From: Mesorhizobium_G sp049840935
GTDB taxonomy: Bacteria; Pseudomonadota; Alphaproteobacteria; Rhizobiales; Rhizobiaceae
Assembly (NCBI GenBank): GCA_049840935.1
Contig: JASGJA010000025.1
Location: 186,001-250,000 of the forward strand
Reading direction: 5' to 3'
DNA length: 64,000 nucleotides
The notes under the pieces were generated by a model that saw only the letters and a list, made by a program, of their open reading frames with translations, had not been told where the DNA came from and did no database searches. Positions 54,634 to 64,000 of the stretch are shown here, piece by piece; the stretch's first letter is position 1, and each line of letters starts with the position of its first letter. The position numbers were made by a program, and so were the translations under genes.

Positions 54634-57600
54634 TTACTCTGCGGCCTCCGAAAATGCCTGTGGAACGTAGTTAAGGATCGGACCGAGCCAGCGCTCGACG
54701 GCGGTTACTTCCATGCCCTTGCGTGCTGCGTAATCTTCCACCTGATCCCGCTCAACCTTCGCTACGCCGAAATAATAGGCTTCCGGGTGGGCAAGATAGA
54801 TGCCCGACGGATGATCCCGGCCACATCGCCATGCTTTCGGTGAGTTGCACGCCAGCGTTTCGCTCGGCGTCGAGCAGGCGGAAAAGCGTTACTTTTTCTG
54901 TGTGGTCTGGCTGCGCCGGATAGCCCGGCGCTGGACGAATGCCATGATAGGGTTCGCCAATCAGGTCGTCTGGCTGATAGGCTTCGTCTGGCACATAGCC
55001 CCAGAACTCCTTGCGCACGCGTTCATGTAGGCGCTCAGCGAAGGCTTCCGCAAATCGGTCCGCGAGAGCCTTCACCAGAATGGAATTGTAATCGTCATTG
55101 GCGCGCTCGAAACGCTCGGCAATGGCGACTTCCTCGATGCCCGCGGTGACGACGAAGCCGCCGATATAATCGGCCTTCCCGCTGTCTTGCGGGGCGACGA
55201 AATCCGACAGGGCGACGTTGGGTTTTCCATCGCGCTTTGCGAGTTGCTGGCGCAAGGTGAAGAAGGTCGCGAGTTCATTCGAGCGGCTTTCGTCGGTGAA
55301 AAGCTTGATGTCGTCGCCGACCGCATTTGCGGGCCAAAGGCCAACGACAGCACGCGGCGCAAACCATTTTTCTGCAATGATTTTTGCCAGCATTGCCTGC
55401 GCGTCTTCGAAGAGTTGGCGCGCGGCTTCGCCCTGCTTTTCATCATTGAGGATATTGGGGTAGCGACCCTTCAACTCCCATGTCTGGAAGAACGGCGTCC
55501 AGTCGATGTAACGGGCGAGTTCCGCCAAATCCCAACTGTCGAAGACCTTCGTGCCAAGGAAGGATGGCTTCGGGGGCGTGTAGTTCGCCCAGTCGATCTT
55601 GTGGTTGTTGGCGCGAGCGCGCGCCAAAGGAAGCCGCTGCTTTTCGCGCTCGGCGCGTTCGTGCGCTTCGGTCACTTTGCGATATTCGGCGCGAATGGTC
55701 TCGATGTAAGCCGGTTTTGCTTCACTGGAAAGCAGGCTGCCAGACGACGCCGACGGCGCGGCTGGCGTCGGTGACATAGACGGCCTGACCGGCCTCGTAG
55801 CGCGGGTGAATCTTGACCGCAGTATGGACGCGGCTGGTGGTCGCGCCGCCGATAAGAAGCGGAATGTCGAAGCCTTCGCGCTCCATTTCGGATGCGACAT
55901 GAACCATCTCGTCGAGTGATGGTGTGATAAGCCCGGACAGGCCAATGATGTCGACCTTTTCCGCTTTGGCGGTTTCGAGAATTTTCGCAGCGGGAACCAT
56001 CACGCCGAGGTCGATGATTTCATAATTGTTGCAGGCCAGAACGACGCCGACGATGTTCTTGCCGATGTCGTGCACATCGCCCTTGACGGTAGCCATCAGG
56101 ATCTTGCCCGCGCTTTCGCGACCGCCGCCACCATTTGCTGCCTTTTCGGCTTCCATATAGGGTAGCAGCATGGCAACAGCCTGCTTCATGACGCGAGCGG
56201 ATTTGACCACCTGCGGCAGGAACATTTTGCCCGCGCCGAACAGGTCGCCAACGACATTCATGCCCGCCATCAGCGGGCCCTCAATGACATGAAGCGGACG
56301 CTCGGCATTCAGTCGCGCCTCCTCCGTATCGGCGTCGATGAATTCGGTGATGCCGTTAACCAGCGCGTGTTCGAGCCGCTTTTCAACTGGCCATTCGCGC
56401 CATGCGAGGTCTTTCTCCTTGGCCTCTTTCGCGCCGGAACCCTTGAAGCGCTCGGCAATTTCCAGCATCCGCTCAGTCGAGTCGGTGCGGCGGTTCAACA
56501 CCACGTCTTCACAGGCTTCGCGCAAATCCGGGTCGATGGATTCATAGACGGCGAGCTGACCCGCGTTGACGATGCCCATATCCATGCCCGACTGAATGGC
56601 ATGGTAGAGGAACACCGCGTGCATAGCCTCGCGCACAGGTTCATTTCCGCGGAAGGAAAATGAGAGGTTCGATACGCCGCCGGAAATATGAACATGCGGC
56701 AGGGTGGACGTGATTTCGCGCGTGGCTTCGATGAAATCCACGCCGTAATTGTCGTGTTCTTCGATGCCGGTGGCGACCGCGAAAATGTTCGGGTCGAAAA
56801 TAATGTCTTCCGGTGCGAAACCGGCCTGTTCGGTCAGCAATTTGTAAGCACGGGTGCAGATTTCCACTTTGCGCGCTTTTGTGTCTGCCTGCCCAACTTC
56901 GTCGAAAGCCATGACCACGATTGCCGCGCCGTACATGCGGCACAGTTTTGCGTGGTGCAAAAAGGCTTCTTCGCCTTCCTTCATGGAAATGGAATTGACG
57001 ACCGGCTTGCCCTGGACGCATTTCAGACCGGCCTCGATGACCTCCCATTTCGAGGAGTCGATCATGACCGGAACGCGGGCAATATCCGGTTCAGCGGCGA
57101 TGAGGTTGAGGTATTCGACCATCGCCTTGGCGGAGTCGATCAACCCTTCATCCATGTTGATGTCGATGATCTGCGCGCCGTTCTCAACCTGATCGCGCGC
57201 GACGGTGAGTGCGGAGGCGTAATCGCCAGCGGTAATGAGCTTTCGGAATTTTGCAGAACCGGTGACATTGGTGCGCTCGCCGACATTCACGAAAGGAATG
57301 TCCTCGGTGAGTGTGAACGGTTCCAGCCCCGAAAGCCGCATCATCGGCTTATGGGCAGGGACGGTGCGGGGAGGGTGCTTGGCCACCGCCTGCGCAATCG
57401 CGGCGATGTGCTCCGGCGTCGAGCCGCAGCAGCCGCCGACGACATTGACCAGACCTTCACGCGCAAATTCCTCGACCTGCGCGGCCATGAAATCTGGGCT
57501 TTCGTCATATTGCCCGAAGGCGTTGGGCAGGCCAGCATTCGGATAGGCGCAAATAAAGGTGTCGGCCACGCCGGAAAGTTCCGCGAGATGCGGGCGCATT

Positions 57601-58403
57601 GCTGCCGCGCCAAGAGCGCAGTTCAGGCCGATGGTGAACGGCTTGGCGTGACGGATGGAATGCCAGAAGGCGGTTGGCGTTTGGCCCGACAATGTGCGGC
57701 CCGAAAGATCGGTGATAGTGCCGGAAATCATGATCGGCAGGCGAACACCCTTTTCGATGAAGATTTCCTCGCAGGCGAAGATTGCCGCCTTGGCGTTTAA
57801 CGTATCGAAGATCGTTTCGATGAGGATGATGTCTGAGCCGCCATCGATGAGCCCGCGCAATTGCTCGCCATAAGCGATGCGCAGATCGTCGAAAGTTACA
57901 GCGCGGTAGCCGGGATTGTTTACGTCCGGCGAGATGGATGCCGTACGGTTTGTCGGGCCAAGCGCTCCCGCGACGAAACGCCGGCGGCCATCTTCCTGCT
58001 GCGCGCGGATCGCGGCGCGGCGCACCAGACGCGCGCCATCGCGGTTCAACTCGTAAACGGCGTCCTCCATGCCATAATCGGCCTGTGCGATGCGCGTGGA
58101 AGAAAACGTATTTGTTTCGATGATGTCCGCGCCTGCCTTGGCGTAGGCGTAGTGGATATCCTCGATAGCCTTGGGCTGGGTCAGGATGAGCAGATCGTTA
58201 TTGCCCTGCTGATGGCATTCGCAACCGCCGAAGCGATCACCACGAAAATGGTCTTCGCCGAAGCCGAGCCCCTGAATCTGCGTGCCCATTGCGCCGTCGA
58301 GAACGAGGACGCGCTCGCGCGCGGCGGCTTGCAGCGCGGCAAGAACATCCGCGCCGTTTGGCTTAGCAGAAACCGGGCCGAAAAGATCGTCAGTCGAAGG
58401 CAT
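54634..58403 (-). pseudogene. metH: B12-dependent methionine synthase MetH, two frameshifts
   Basis: Transfers a methyl group from 5-methyl-THF to homocysteine through cobalamin. The homocysteine domain (LVLDGAMGTQIQ, zinc Cys in VVGGCCGSTPEH), folate domain (VNVGERTNVTGS) and cobalamin domain (GDVHDIGKNIVGVVLACNN) are in frame. The frame breaks near 55742-55745, where VVSGSLLSSE needs two more bases, and again near 54805-54807, where SSVSGIYLAHPEA needs two more. The activation domain lies in the other frames and ends at TAA (54634-54636). Adding four bases gives 1257 aa, the normal length. A 20-bp palindrome lies 44 nt upstream. Real loss or sequence error cannot be told apart here. Confidence 0.88.
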
Positions 58404-58446
58404 AGGCGATTGTCTTCATTCTCGAAGTGGCAATCGCCGTAAAGTC

Positions 58447-58466
58447 ACATAAAGATATCTTTATGT
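58447..58466. promoter_or_regulatory. Perfect 20-bp palindrome upstream of metH
   Basis: ACATAAAGATATCTTTATGT is fully self-complementary and lies 44 nt before the metH start, in promoter position on the minus strand. It is similar in style to operators of ArsR-type SAH/methionine regulators (SahR group) described for proteobacterial methionine genes; that assignment is from memory and tentative. Confidence 0.65.
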
Positions 58467-58476
58467 CAATATTCCC

Positions 58477-58698
58477 TCATTGAATTGGGAGATGTTCTCG
58501 TTCAAGGGCGTTGCGCAATTCGACAAACATTTCGAGCAGACGGCGCGGGCCTGAATGGACGCCCTCGTAATTGCCGAGCCGGTGAATTTCCGTGTTCGCG
58601 GCGCGGACGAGGTCGGTGCCCGCTGGTTGTGCCAACAGCCATGTCAGAAATACGTCTTCTGGTGAGGAAGGGCAGGCCGATTGCGCTCTTAATCCCAT
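58477..58698 (-). CDS. Small hypothetical protein downstream of nrdB
   Basis: A 73-aa protein whose ATG overlaps the nrdB stop by 10 nt. It contains EDVFLTWLLAQPAGTDLVRAA and a helical C-terminus (RLLEMFVELRNALEREHLP). The coupling to nrdB and the amphipathic helices suggest a real gene. I do not know a family or function. Confidence 0.5.
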   Translation of the reverse strand: MGLRAQSACPSSPEDVFLTWLLAQPAGTDLVRAANTEIHRLGNYEGVHSGPRRLLEMFVELRNALEREHLPIQ

Positions 58699-59807
58699 GC
58701 GAGCGCTCCGCCATTCTGGTATTCGATTACGCGTGTCTCAAAGAAGTTCTTCTCCTTCTTGAGGTCCATCGCCTCGGACATCCACGGGAATGGATTTTCT
58801 GCTTCGGCGAACACCGGCGCAAGGCCAAGCTGTGCGCAACGGCGATTGGCGATGAAGTGCATGTATTGTTCGCACAAAGCTGCATTCAGGCCGAGGAACC
58901 CGCGCGGCATCGTATCGCGACCGTAGGAGGCTTCCAGTTCGGCGGCGTCGAGAATCATGGAGCGCACTTCATCCTGAAACGTCTTCGTCCAGAGATGCGG
59001 GTTCTCGATCTTGATCTGGTTGATGACGTCGATGCCGAAATTGAGATGGATGGATTCGTCGCGCAGAATGTATTGGTACTGCTCGGCCACTCCGACCATT
59101 TTGTTCCGGCGGCCAAGTGAGAGGATTTGCGCGAAGCCGGTGTAAAACCACATTCCTTCAAAGATAACGTAGAAGGCAACGAGGTCGCGCAGGAATGCCT
59201 GATCGGTTTCAGGCGTTCCTGTTGCAAATTCGGGATCGTCAAGGTGCTGCGTGTGCTTGAGCGCCCATGCAGCCTTATCGGTGATCGAAGGCACTTCGCG
59301 ATACATGTTGAAGAGTTCGCCTTCGTCGAGCGCGAGGCTTTCCACGATGTACTGGAAGGTGTGGGTGTGAATGGCTTCCTCGAAAGCCTGCCGCAACAGA
59401 TATTGCCGGCATTCGGGATTGGTCAGGTGGCGATAGATCGCTAGCACGATGTTATTGGCGACAAGGCTTTCCGATGCGGCAAAGAAGCCGAGATTGCGCT
59501 TGATCATGCGCCGCTCGTCTTCCGTCAGGCCGTCTTTCGATTTCCAGAGCGCGATGTCGGCCTGCATGGATACTTCGGTCGGCATCCAATGATTGTTGCA
59601 GCCCGATAGGTATTTCTCCCATGCCCAACGATATTTGAGCGGCAGGAGTTGGTTCACATCCGCACGCGCATTGATCATGCGCTTGTCGTCCACGGATACA
59701 CGCGCCGCACCGCGGTCGATTTCGCCGAGGCCGGTAGCGTCGGCGGTGGTTATGGCGTTGAGCTGAATGGCTATTGTGCCGGGTTTCGGTTCGGACCAGT
59801 CGAGCAT
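58689..59807 (-). CDS. nrdB: Class Ia ribonucleotide reductase beta subunit
   Basis: A 372-aa ferritin-like protein that houses the di-iron tyrosyl-radical cofactor for deoxynucleotide synthesis. It has NLGFFAASESLVANN, the ligand helix FEEAIHTHTFQYIVESL (outlined) and DESIHLNFGIDVINQIK with the second set of Glu/His ligands. An AGGAG site precedes ATG 59807, 24 nt after nrdA. Expression follows nrdA and therefore the cobalamin riboswitch. The long and slightly atypical N-terminus is like other alphaproteobacterial NrdB proteins. Confidence 0.92.
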   Translation of the reverse strand: MLDWSEPKPGTIAIQLNAITTADATGLGEIDRGAARVSVDDKRMINARADVNQLLPLKYRWAWEKYLSGCNNHWMPTEVSMQADIALWKSKDGLTEDERRMIKRNLGFFAASESLVANNIVLAIYRHLTNPECRQYLLRQAFEEAIHTHTFQYIVESLALDEGELFNMYREVPSITDKAAWALKHTQHLDDPEFATGTPETDQAFLRDLVAFYVIFEGMWFYTGFAQILSLGRRNKMVGVAEQYQYILRDESIHLNFGIDVINQIKIENPHLWTKTFQDEVRSMILDAAELEASYGRDTMPRGFLGLNAALCEQYMHFIANRRCAQLGLAPVFAEAENPFPWMSEAMDLKKEKNFFETRVIEYQNGGALAWD

Positions 59808-59831
59808 TGTTTTTCTCCTTGATTTTGCTGC

Positions 59832-62690
59832 TTACTGGCAGGCTTCGCATTCGGGATCGTCGATGGCGCAGGCTTTCAGCGCAATCGGCTCGGAAATGTG
59901 GGCAGCAGAAACGGCATTCAGCTTGCCGTCCGTGCCGCGCAGCGTCGATTTTTCGACATGAGTGGCCGAACGAGAGCGCAGGTAATAGGTGGTCTTCAAG
60001 CCCTTTCGCCACGCCAGCCGATAGAGTTCGTCGAGCTTCTTGCCGGAGGGATTGGCGATATAGAGGTTGAGCGATTGGGCTTGGTCGATCCATTTTTGAC
60101 GACGCGAAGCCGCCTTTATCAGCCATGCAGAGTCTATCTCGAAAGCGGTGGCGTATAGGGATTTAAGATCATCCGGCACGCGGTCGATCTGTCCCACAGA
60201 ACCGTCGAAATATTTGAGATCGGAGATCATGACTTCATCCCACAGATTGCGGGCCTTTAGGTCATGAACAAGCTGCGCGTTTACGACCGTGAAATCGCCC
60301 GACATGTTCGATTTGACGAACAGGTTTTGATAGGCAGGCTCGATGGACTGGGAGACGCCGCAAATATTGGAAATGGTGGCAGTCGGGGCAATCGCCATGC
60401 AGTTGGAATTGCGCATCCCCGTTTTCTTAACGCGCTTGCGCAATGCTTCCCAATCGAGTGTTGTGGAGGAGTCCATGTCGACGCCCGGTCTGGCTTCTTC
60501 GAGCAGGCGGATTGAATCGACCGGCAAAATGCCCTTCGACCAAAGCGAGCCGTCGAAGCTTGCGTAGCGGCCACGTTCGGCGGCAAGATCGACGGAACTC
60601 GAAATCGCGAAATAGGAAATCGCCTCCATGCTCGTGTCGGCGAAGGTAATGGCCTCGTCTGAAGCATATGCGATGCGCAATTTCTGCAAGGCGTCCTGAA
60701 AGCCCATGAGGCCAAGACCGACAGGACGGTGGCGCAGGTTCGAGTGGCGCGCTTCAGGGATTGTGTAGAAATTGATGTCGATCACATTGTCGAGCATGCG
60801 CATGGCCGTGCCGACAGTCTTTGCGAGACGGCTGATATCCAAGCCGTTTTCCGTGACGTGATTGACAAGGTTCACCGAACCGAGATTGCAAACGGCGACC
60901 TCGTCCTTCGACGTGTTCAGCGTGATTTCCGTGCAAAGGTTCGATGAGTGAACCACGCCGATATGACCCTGCGGCGAACGGATGTTGCAGGGGTCTTTGA
61001 ACGTCACCCACGGATGGCCCGTCTCGAACAGCATGGTGAGAATCTTGCGCCACAAGTCGAGTGCGCGGACCTTGCGGAACACTTTCATTTCGCCAGCGGC
61101 GGCGCGGCGTTCGTAAGCTTCGTAGGCACTGCGGAATGGTATGCCGTAGAGGTCGTGAAGGTCCGGCGTTTCATCGGGCGAAAACAGCGTCCATTCGCCA
61201 TCCTGCTCGACGCGCTCCATGAACAGGTCTGGCACCCAGTTTGCGGTGTTCATGTCGTGCGTGCGGCGGCGGTCGTCACCAGTGTTTTTCCTGAGGTCGA
61301 GAAATTCCTCAATGTCGACGTGCCAGGTTTCGAGATAGGCGCAGACGGCGCCCTTGCGCTTGCCGCCCTGATTGACCGCAATGGCGGTGTCGTTGGCGAC
61401 TTTGAGGAACGGCACGACGCCCTGGCTCTCGCCATTCGTACCTTTGATATGCGCGCCGAGCCCGCGAACGGGCGTCCAGTCATTGCCCAGCCCGCCGGAA
61501 TATTTCGCCAGCAGGGCGTTGTCCTTGATGCCTTTGAAGATGGCGTCGAGATCATCGCCGATGGTGGTGAGAAAACATGAGGAAAGCTGAGGGCGAAGTG
61601 TGCCGGAATTGAAGAGCGTCGGCGTGGAGGCCATGAAATCGAAAGACGAAAGCAGATCGTAGAACTCAATCGCTCGCGCTTCCCGGTCGATCTCGCGCAC
61701 TGCAAGTCCCATGGCGACGCGCATGAAAAACGCCTGTGGCAGTTCAAAGCGCTTGCCTTCGGTGTGGAGGAAATATCGATCATAGAGGGTCTGCAAACCG
61801 AGAAACTGGAAGTTCAGATCGCGTTCGGGCTTCAACGCCGCGCCAATGAGTTTCAAGTCGAACCGGCCAAGCTCTGGATCGATCAACTCGGCCTTGATCC
61901 CTGTTGCTATGAAATCCGGGAAATAAGACGCGTAGCGCGTAGCCATATCGGCTTGCGTGGCTTGTTCGGGTCTACGATAAACAAGGGTTAGCGCTTCGCG
62001 GCGCAGGCGGTCCAGCAAAAGGCGGGCGGATACGAAGCTGTAGTTGGGTTCTGTTTCGACCAGCGTGCGCGCAGCCAGGATGGGCGCGAGCGCCAGTTCA
62101 TCGAGCGAGATGCCGTCGTACAGGTTGCGGCGCGCTTCAGCGAGAATTGGCGCTGGCGCAACGCTTTCCAACCCGTCGCATGCCTCTTCTATGATGCGGG
62201 AGAAACGGGATTCATCGAGGGGCGCGAGCGAGCCATCGTCCAGCTTGATTTGCAGTGTCGATACGGTTGCTGTTTCAGGTGTTTTGGAAGCCAGCCGCTC
62301 GCGGGCGCGCTCGTCTCGATAGAGCACGTAGGCGCGCGCGACCTTGTGATGCTCGCCGCGCATCAAGGCAAGTTCGACCTGATCCTGAACTTCTTCGATG
62401 TGGAAAGTGCGGCCCGTATCGGCGCGGCGGGTCAGGGCCGCAACCACCTGTGCAGTGAGTTCCTCCACCACGTCATGAACGCGGCGGGAGCCCGCCGCAG
62501 TCGAGCCTTCAACGGCGATGAACGCCTTGGTGAGGGCAATTGTGATCTTGGTGGGGTCGAAGGGCGTGACCGTGCCGTTGCGACGTATCACACGATAGCC
62601 GGGCTGGTCGGAAGTCTGGATAGGTTGTGGGCTGGCAAATGGGAGTGCCAGACTTTCGTCGGCGTGAAGTGCAGTGGCGGTCATCATCAT
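59832..62690 (-). CDS. nrdA: Class Ia ribonucleotide reductase alpha subunit
   Basis: Reduces ribonucleoside diphosphates; 952 aa from ATG 62690. It carries an N-terminal ATP cone (YRVIRRNGTVTPFDPTKI) and a second cone-like segment (LQIKLDDGSLAPLDESRF). The catalytic Cys/Glu pair is in SSNLCTEITL, the redox Cys in PQLSSCFL, and the C-terminal shuttle pair in DDPECEACQ. The start is placed after the riboswitch; a longer open frame to 62768 would run into the leader and is unlikely. It is the B12-independent enzyme class, consistent with B12 repression. Window genes do not include the B12-dependent NrdJ expected elsewhere. Confidence 0.92.
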   Translation of the reverse strand: MMMTATALHADESLALPFASPQPIQTSDQPGYRVIRRNGTVTPFDPTKITIALTKAFIAVEGSTAAGSRRVHDVVEELTAQVVAALTRRADTGRTFHIEEVQDQVELALMRGEHHKVARAYVLYRDERARERLASKTPETATVSTLQIKLDDGSLAPLDESRFSRIIEEACDGLESVAPAPILAEARRNLYDGISLDELALAPILAARTLVETEPNYSFVSARLLLDRLRREALTLVYRRPEQATQADMATRYASYFPDFIATGIKAELIDPELGRFDLKLIGAALKPERDLNFQFLGLQTLYDRYFLHTEGKRFELPQAFFMRVAMGLAVREIDREARAIEFYDLLSSFDFMASTPTLFNSGTLRPQLSSCFLTTIGDDLDAIFKGIKDNALLAKYSGGLGNDWTPVRGLGAHIKGTNGESQGVVPFLKVANDTAIAVNQGGKRKGAVCAYLETWHVDIEEFLDLRKNTGDDRRRTHDMNTANWVPDLFMERVEQDGEWTLFSPDETPDLHDLYGIPFRSAYEAYERRAAAGEMKVFRKVRALDLWRKILTMLFETGHPWVTFKDPCNIRSPQGHIGVVHSSNLCTEITLNTSKDEVAVCNLGSVNLVNHVTENGLDISRLAKTVGTAMRMLDNVIDINFYTIPEARHSNLRHRPVGLGLMGFQDALQKLRIAYASDEAITFADTSMEAISYFAISSSVDLAAERGRYASFDGSLWSKGILPVDSIRLLEEARPGVDMDSSTTLDWEALRKRVKKTGMRNSNCMAIAPTATISNICGVSQSIEPAYQNLFVKSNMSGDFTVVNAQLVHDLKARNLWDEVMISDLKYFDGSVGQIDRVPDDLKSLYATAFEIDSAWLIKAASRRQKWIDQAQSLNLYIANPSGKKLDELYRLAWRKGLKTTYYLRSRSATHVEKSTLRGTDGKLNAVSAAHISEPIALKACAIDDPECEACQ

Positions 62691-62805
62691 CCCCGATGGT
62701 GCTGGGGACGGAGCATTGGCGGACGCAAGCTGATTTCGGGCAGCACTGCCCAAACGAAGCAAGCGCACCTCCGGGACACCCCGCCCGTGGACGTTTCATT
62801 TCGTC

Positions 62806-62970
62806 AGGGCAGGTCTCCTGGCTCGCAGGTCGTCGCCTTGTCGGCCTTCCCGGTGCAAAAACACCAGTGGCATTACTCGACGCAGGCTATCTGCTTACAG
62901 TTGCGGGGGCAGCACCGGCACCACACCGGTTTCCCTCTTAGCTTCCGATCCCACAAGAATCGAAAGAACC
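62806..62970 (-). promoter_or_regulatory. Cobalamin (AdoCbl) riboswitch upstream of nrdAB
   Basis: On the minus strand the order is GGTTCTTTCG start, AGAGGGAAACCGGTG, CCGGTGCTGCCCCCGCAAC, AATGCCACTGG (B12 box), CACCGGGAAGGCC, and GCGAGCCAGGAGACCTGCC closing segment. This is a complete cobalamin aptamer, 116 nt upstream of the nrdA start. Regulation of class Ia reductase by B12 riboswitch is known in bacteria that also own a B12-dependent reductase. Confidence 0.93.
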
Positions 62971-63059
62971 ATGACGCCTATATCTAGCGCTTAGGCTAAT
63001 TGGAATGTCAATTGGTAGTTTCGGTGTTCCCCGATGTCCACAACAGGCAGGCGTCTCTA

Positions 63060-64000
63060 TTAGCTATGGCTTTCACCCGCAGCAGTCAGGATTGCCATAT
63101 CATCTGTTGAAAGAGACAGGGCGGTAGCTTTAGCGAAGCTCGCGACATGTGCTGCACCGGTGGCGCTGGCGATTGGTGCGGTTACACCTTCGCGGGCCAT
63201 GAGCCATGCGAGCGCGACTTCCGCAGGCTTTGCAGAATGACGCGTGGAAACATCGTCCAGCGCTGCGAAAATCGCCTTGCCTTTGTCGTCAAGATACTTG
63301 GCCATGCCGCCGCCACGTTGCGATTTGCCGAAATCCGCCGAGGAGCGATATTTGCCCGACAGAAAGCCAGACGCGAGGCTGAAATAGGTGATTACGCCGA
63401 GCTTCTTGGCAATGCAGAGATCGCGTAACGGACCTTCATATGATGAGCGGTCATAGAGATTATATTCCGGCTGGAGCACCTGATAGGCGGGCAAGCCGTT
63501 GCTCTTTGCGGCCTCGAACGATGCGCTCAGTTGCGAGGCATCAACGTTTGAGACGCCGATTGCCTTGACCTTGCCCGCTTTCATCAGCTTGTCGAAAGCG
63601 CCGAGCGTTTCGGCATAGCTGGTGCCGGAGGGGTCCGGCCAATGCGCGAAATAGAGGTCGATAACATCGGTTTGCAGGCGCTTGAGCGACCGCTCCACGG
63701 CTTGAATGATGTAGGGTTCGGTCAGGCCGCCGGCATGCGGTCCGCCATTGACGGAACCGACTTTGGTGAAAATCTTCAACTTGTCGCGCTGACCGGGACG
63801 GGACGCGAGCCAGTTTCCGATGATCGTTTCGGATTCACCGCCCTTATTTCCCGGTGCCCATGCGGAATAACAGTCGGCGGTGTCGATAGCGTCAAAGCCG
63901 TGATCGACGAAGGCGTCGAGTACTTTGAAGCTGGTTGCTTCGTCGATGGTCCAACCGAATACATTGCCGCCGAGCACCAGCGGCGCGATGGAATAACCTG
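63060..64000 (-). CDS. Aldo/keto reductase (N-terminus beyond the window)
   Basis: NAD(P)H-dependent oxidoreductase with an (alpha/beta)8 barrel. The visible 313 residues include VLGGNVFGW, the catalytic Asp/Tyr segment (FDAIDTADCYSAW), Lys in KLKIFTKVG and His in DLYFAHWPDP, so the active-site tetrad is kept. A C-terminal cofactor region (VTAPIASATGAAHV) is also present. The frame stays open to the right edge, so only the first few residues are missing. It is transcribed toward nrdA but separated from it by the riboswitch leader. Substrate unknown. Confidence 0.88.
   Translation of the reverse strand, partial: GYSIAPLVLGGNVFGWTIDEATSFKVLDAFVDHGFDAIDTADCYSAWAPGNKGGESETIIGNWLASRPGQRDKLKIFTKVGSVNGGPHAGGLTEPYIIQAVERSLKRLQTDVIDLYFAHWPDPSGTSYAETLGAFDKLMKAGKVKAIGVSNVDASQLSASFEAAKSNGLPAYQVLQPEYNLYDRSSYEGPLRDLCIAKKLGVITYFSLASGFLSGKYRSSADFGKSQRGGGMAKYLDDKGKAIFAALDDVSTRHSAKPAEVALAWLMAREGVTAPIASATGAAHVASFAKATALSLSTDDMAILTAAGESHS

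Noticed and set aside
54634..58403. Programmed frameshifting in metH
   Set aside because: MetH is not known to use it, both sites lack slippery heptamers, and two separate events would be required.
1..64000. CRISPR arrays, rRNA and tRNA genes, complete insertion sequences
   Set aside because: No regularly spaced repeats, no rRNA or cloverleaf sequences and no intact transposase were found on either strand.

Overview
The window looks like an alphaproteobacterial chromosome, most likely Hyphomicrobiales and perhaps Brucella/Ochrobactrum-like. The reasons are the gbcAB, metH and nrdAB gene types, the class of TonB and FecCD siderophore genes, and a trb transfer cluster of the kind carried by rhizobial and sphingomonad integrative elements. 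This placement is inference. The left part (to about 35.5 kb) is visibly GC-richer and made of transport, catabolic and conjugation modules. The right part (from about 36.1 kb) is less GC-rich and looks like host backbone. No tRNA, rRNA or CRISPR array was seen.

Region 1 (1-9159) is a plus-strand catabolic operon. It has the end of a GntR/UTRA regulator, an FGGY sugar kinase, a BtpA/SgcQ-family barrel protein, a short-chain dehydrogenase, an RbsBCA-type sugar ABC transporter, a complete indole-3-glycerol-phosphate synthase paralogue and a BenE-type transporter. A LysR gene with two frameshifts follows. Region 2 (9278-25610) is a conjugative element remnant: traG, an RHH protein, trbBCDEJKLFGI, a DUF2274 protein, an XRE-type regulator, and a restriction-modification pair (N6-adenine methylase plus a PD-(D/E)XK nuclease). 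The relaxase is absent, and traG, trbK, trbG, trbI and the methylase all carry frameshifts or a stop. Region 3 (about 25.7-35.5 kb) is a second cassette lying between two imperfect direct repeats. It holds a divergent RpiR regulator, a COG0212 (5-formyl-THF cycloligase-like) protein, a BMP-type ABC transporter, an ADP-ribosylglycohydrolase-fold enzyme and a PfkB kinase. A degenerate integrase remnant and about 1.4 kb of broken sequence separate it from the backbone.

Region 4 (36.1-41.5 kb) has a very large secreted caspase-fold protein with peptidoglycan-binding-like and PAN/Apple-like parts, interrupted at an (AT)6 tract, plus two small envelope proteins. Region 5 (41.8-50.4 kb) is a siderophore system: AraC regulator, TonB receptor, periplasmic esterase, and on the opposite strand a binding protein, two FecCD permeases, an ATPase and a DUF2218 protein. 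An O-antigen-ligase-like membrane protein follows.

Region 6 (51.9-63 kb) is centred on vitamin B12. A cobalamin riboswitch precedes a glycine betaine monooxygenase pair (gbcA-gbcB). metH, the B12-dependent methionine synthase, lies behind a 20-bp palindrome and carries two 2-nt deletions. nrdAB, the B12-independent ribonucleotide reductase, sits behind a second cobalamin riboswitch. An aldo/keto reductase runs off the right edge.

A recurring caution: at least eleven reading-frame lesions occur, many in short homopolymers or dinucleotide repeats. They may be real decay of a mobile element, but metH is also hit, so consensus errors in the assembly are a serious alternative. Restoring each frame gives an integer codon count and a family-typical protein, so function is described for the restored proteins.
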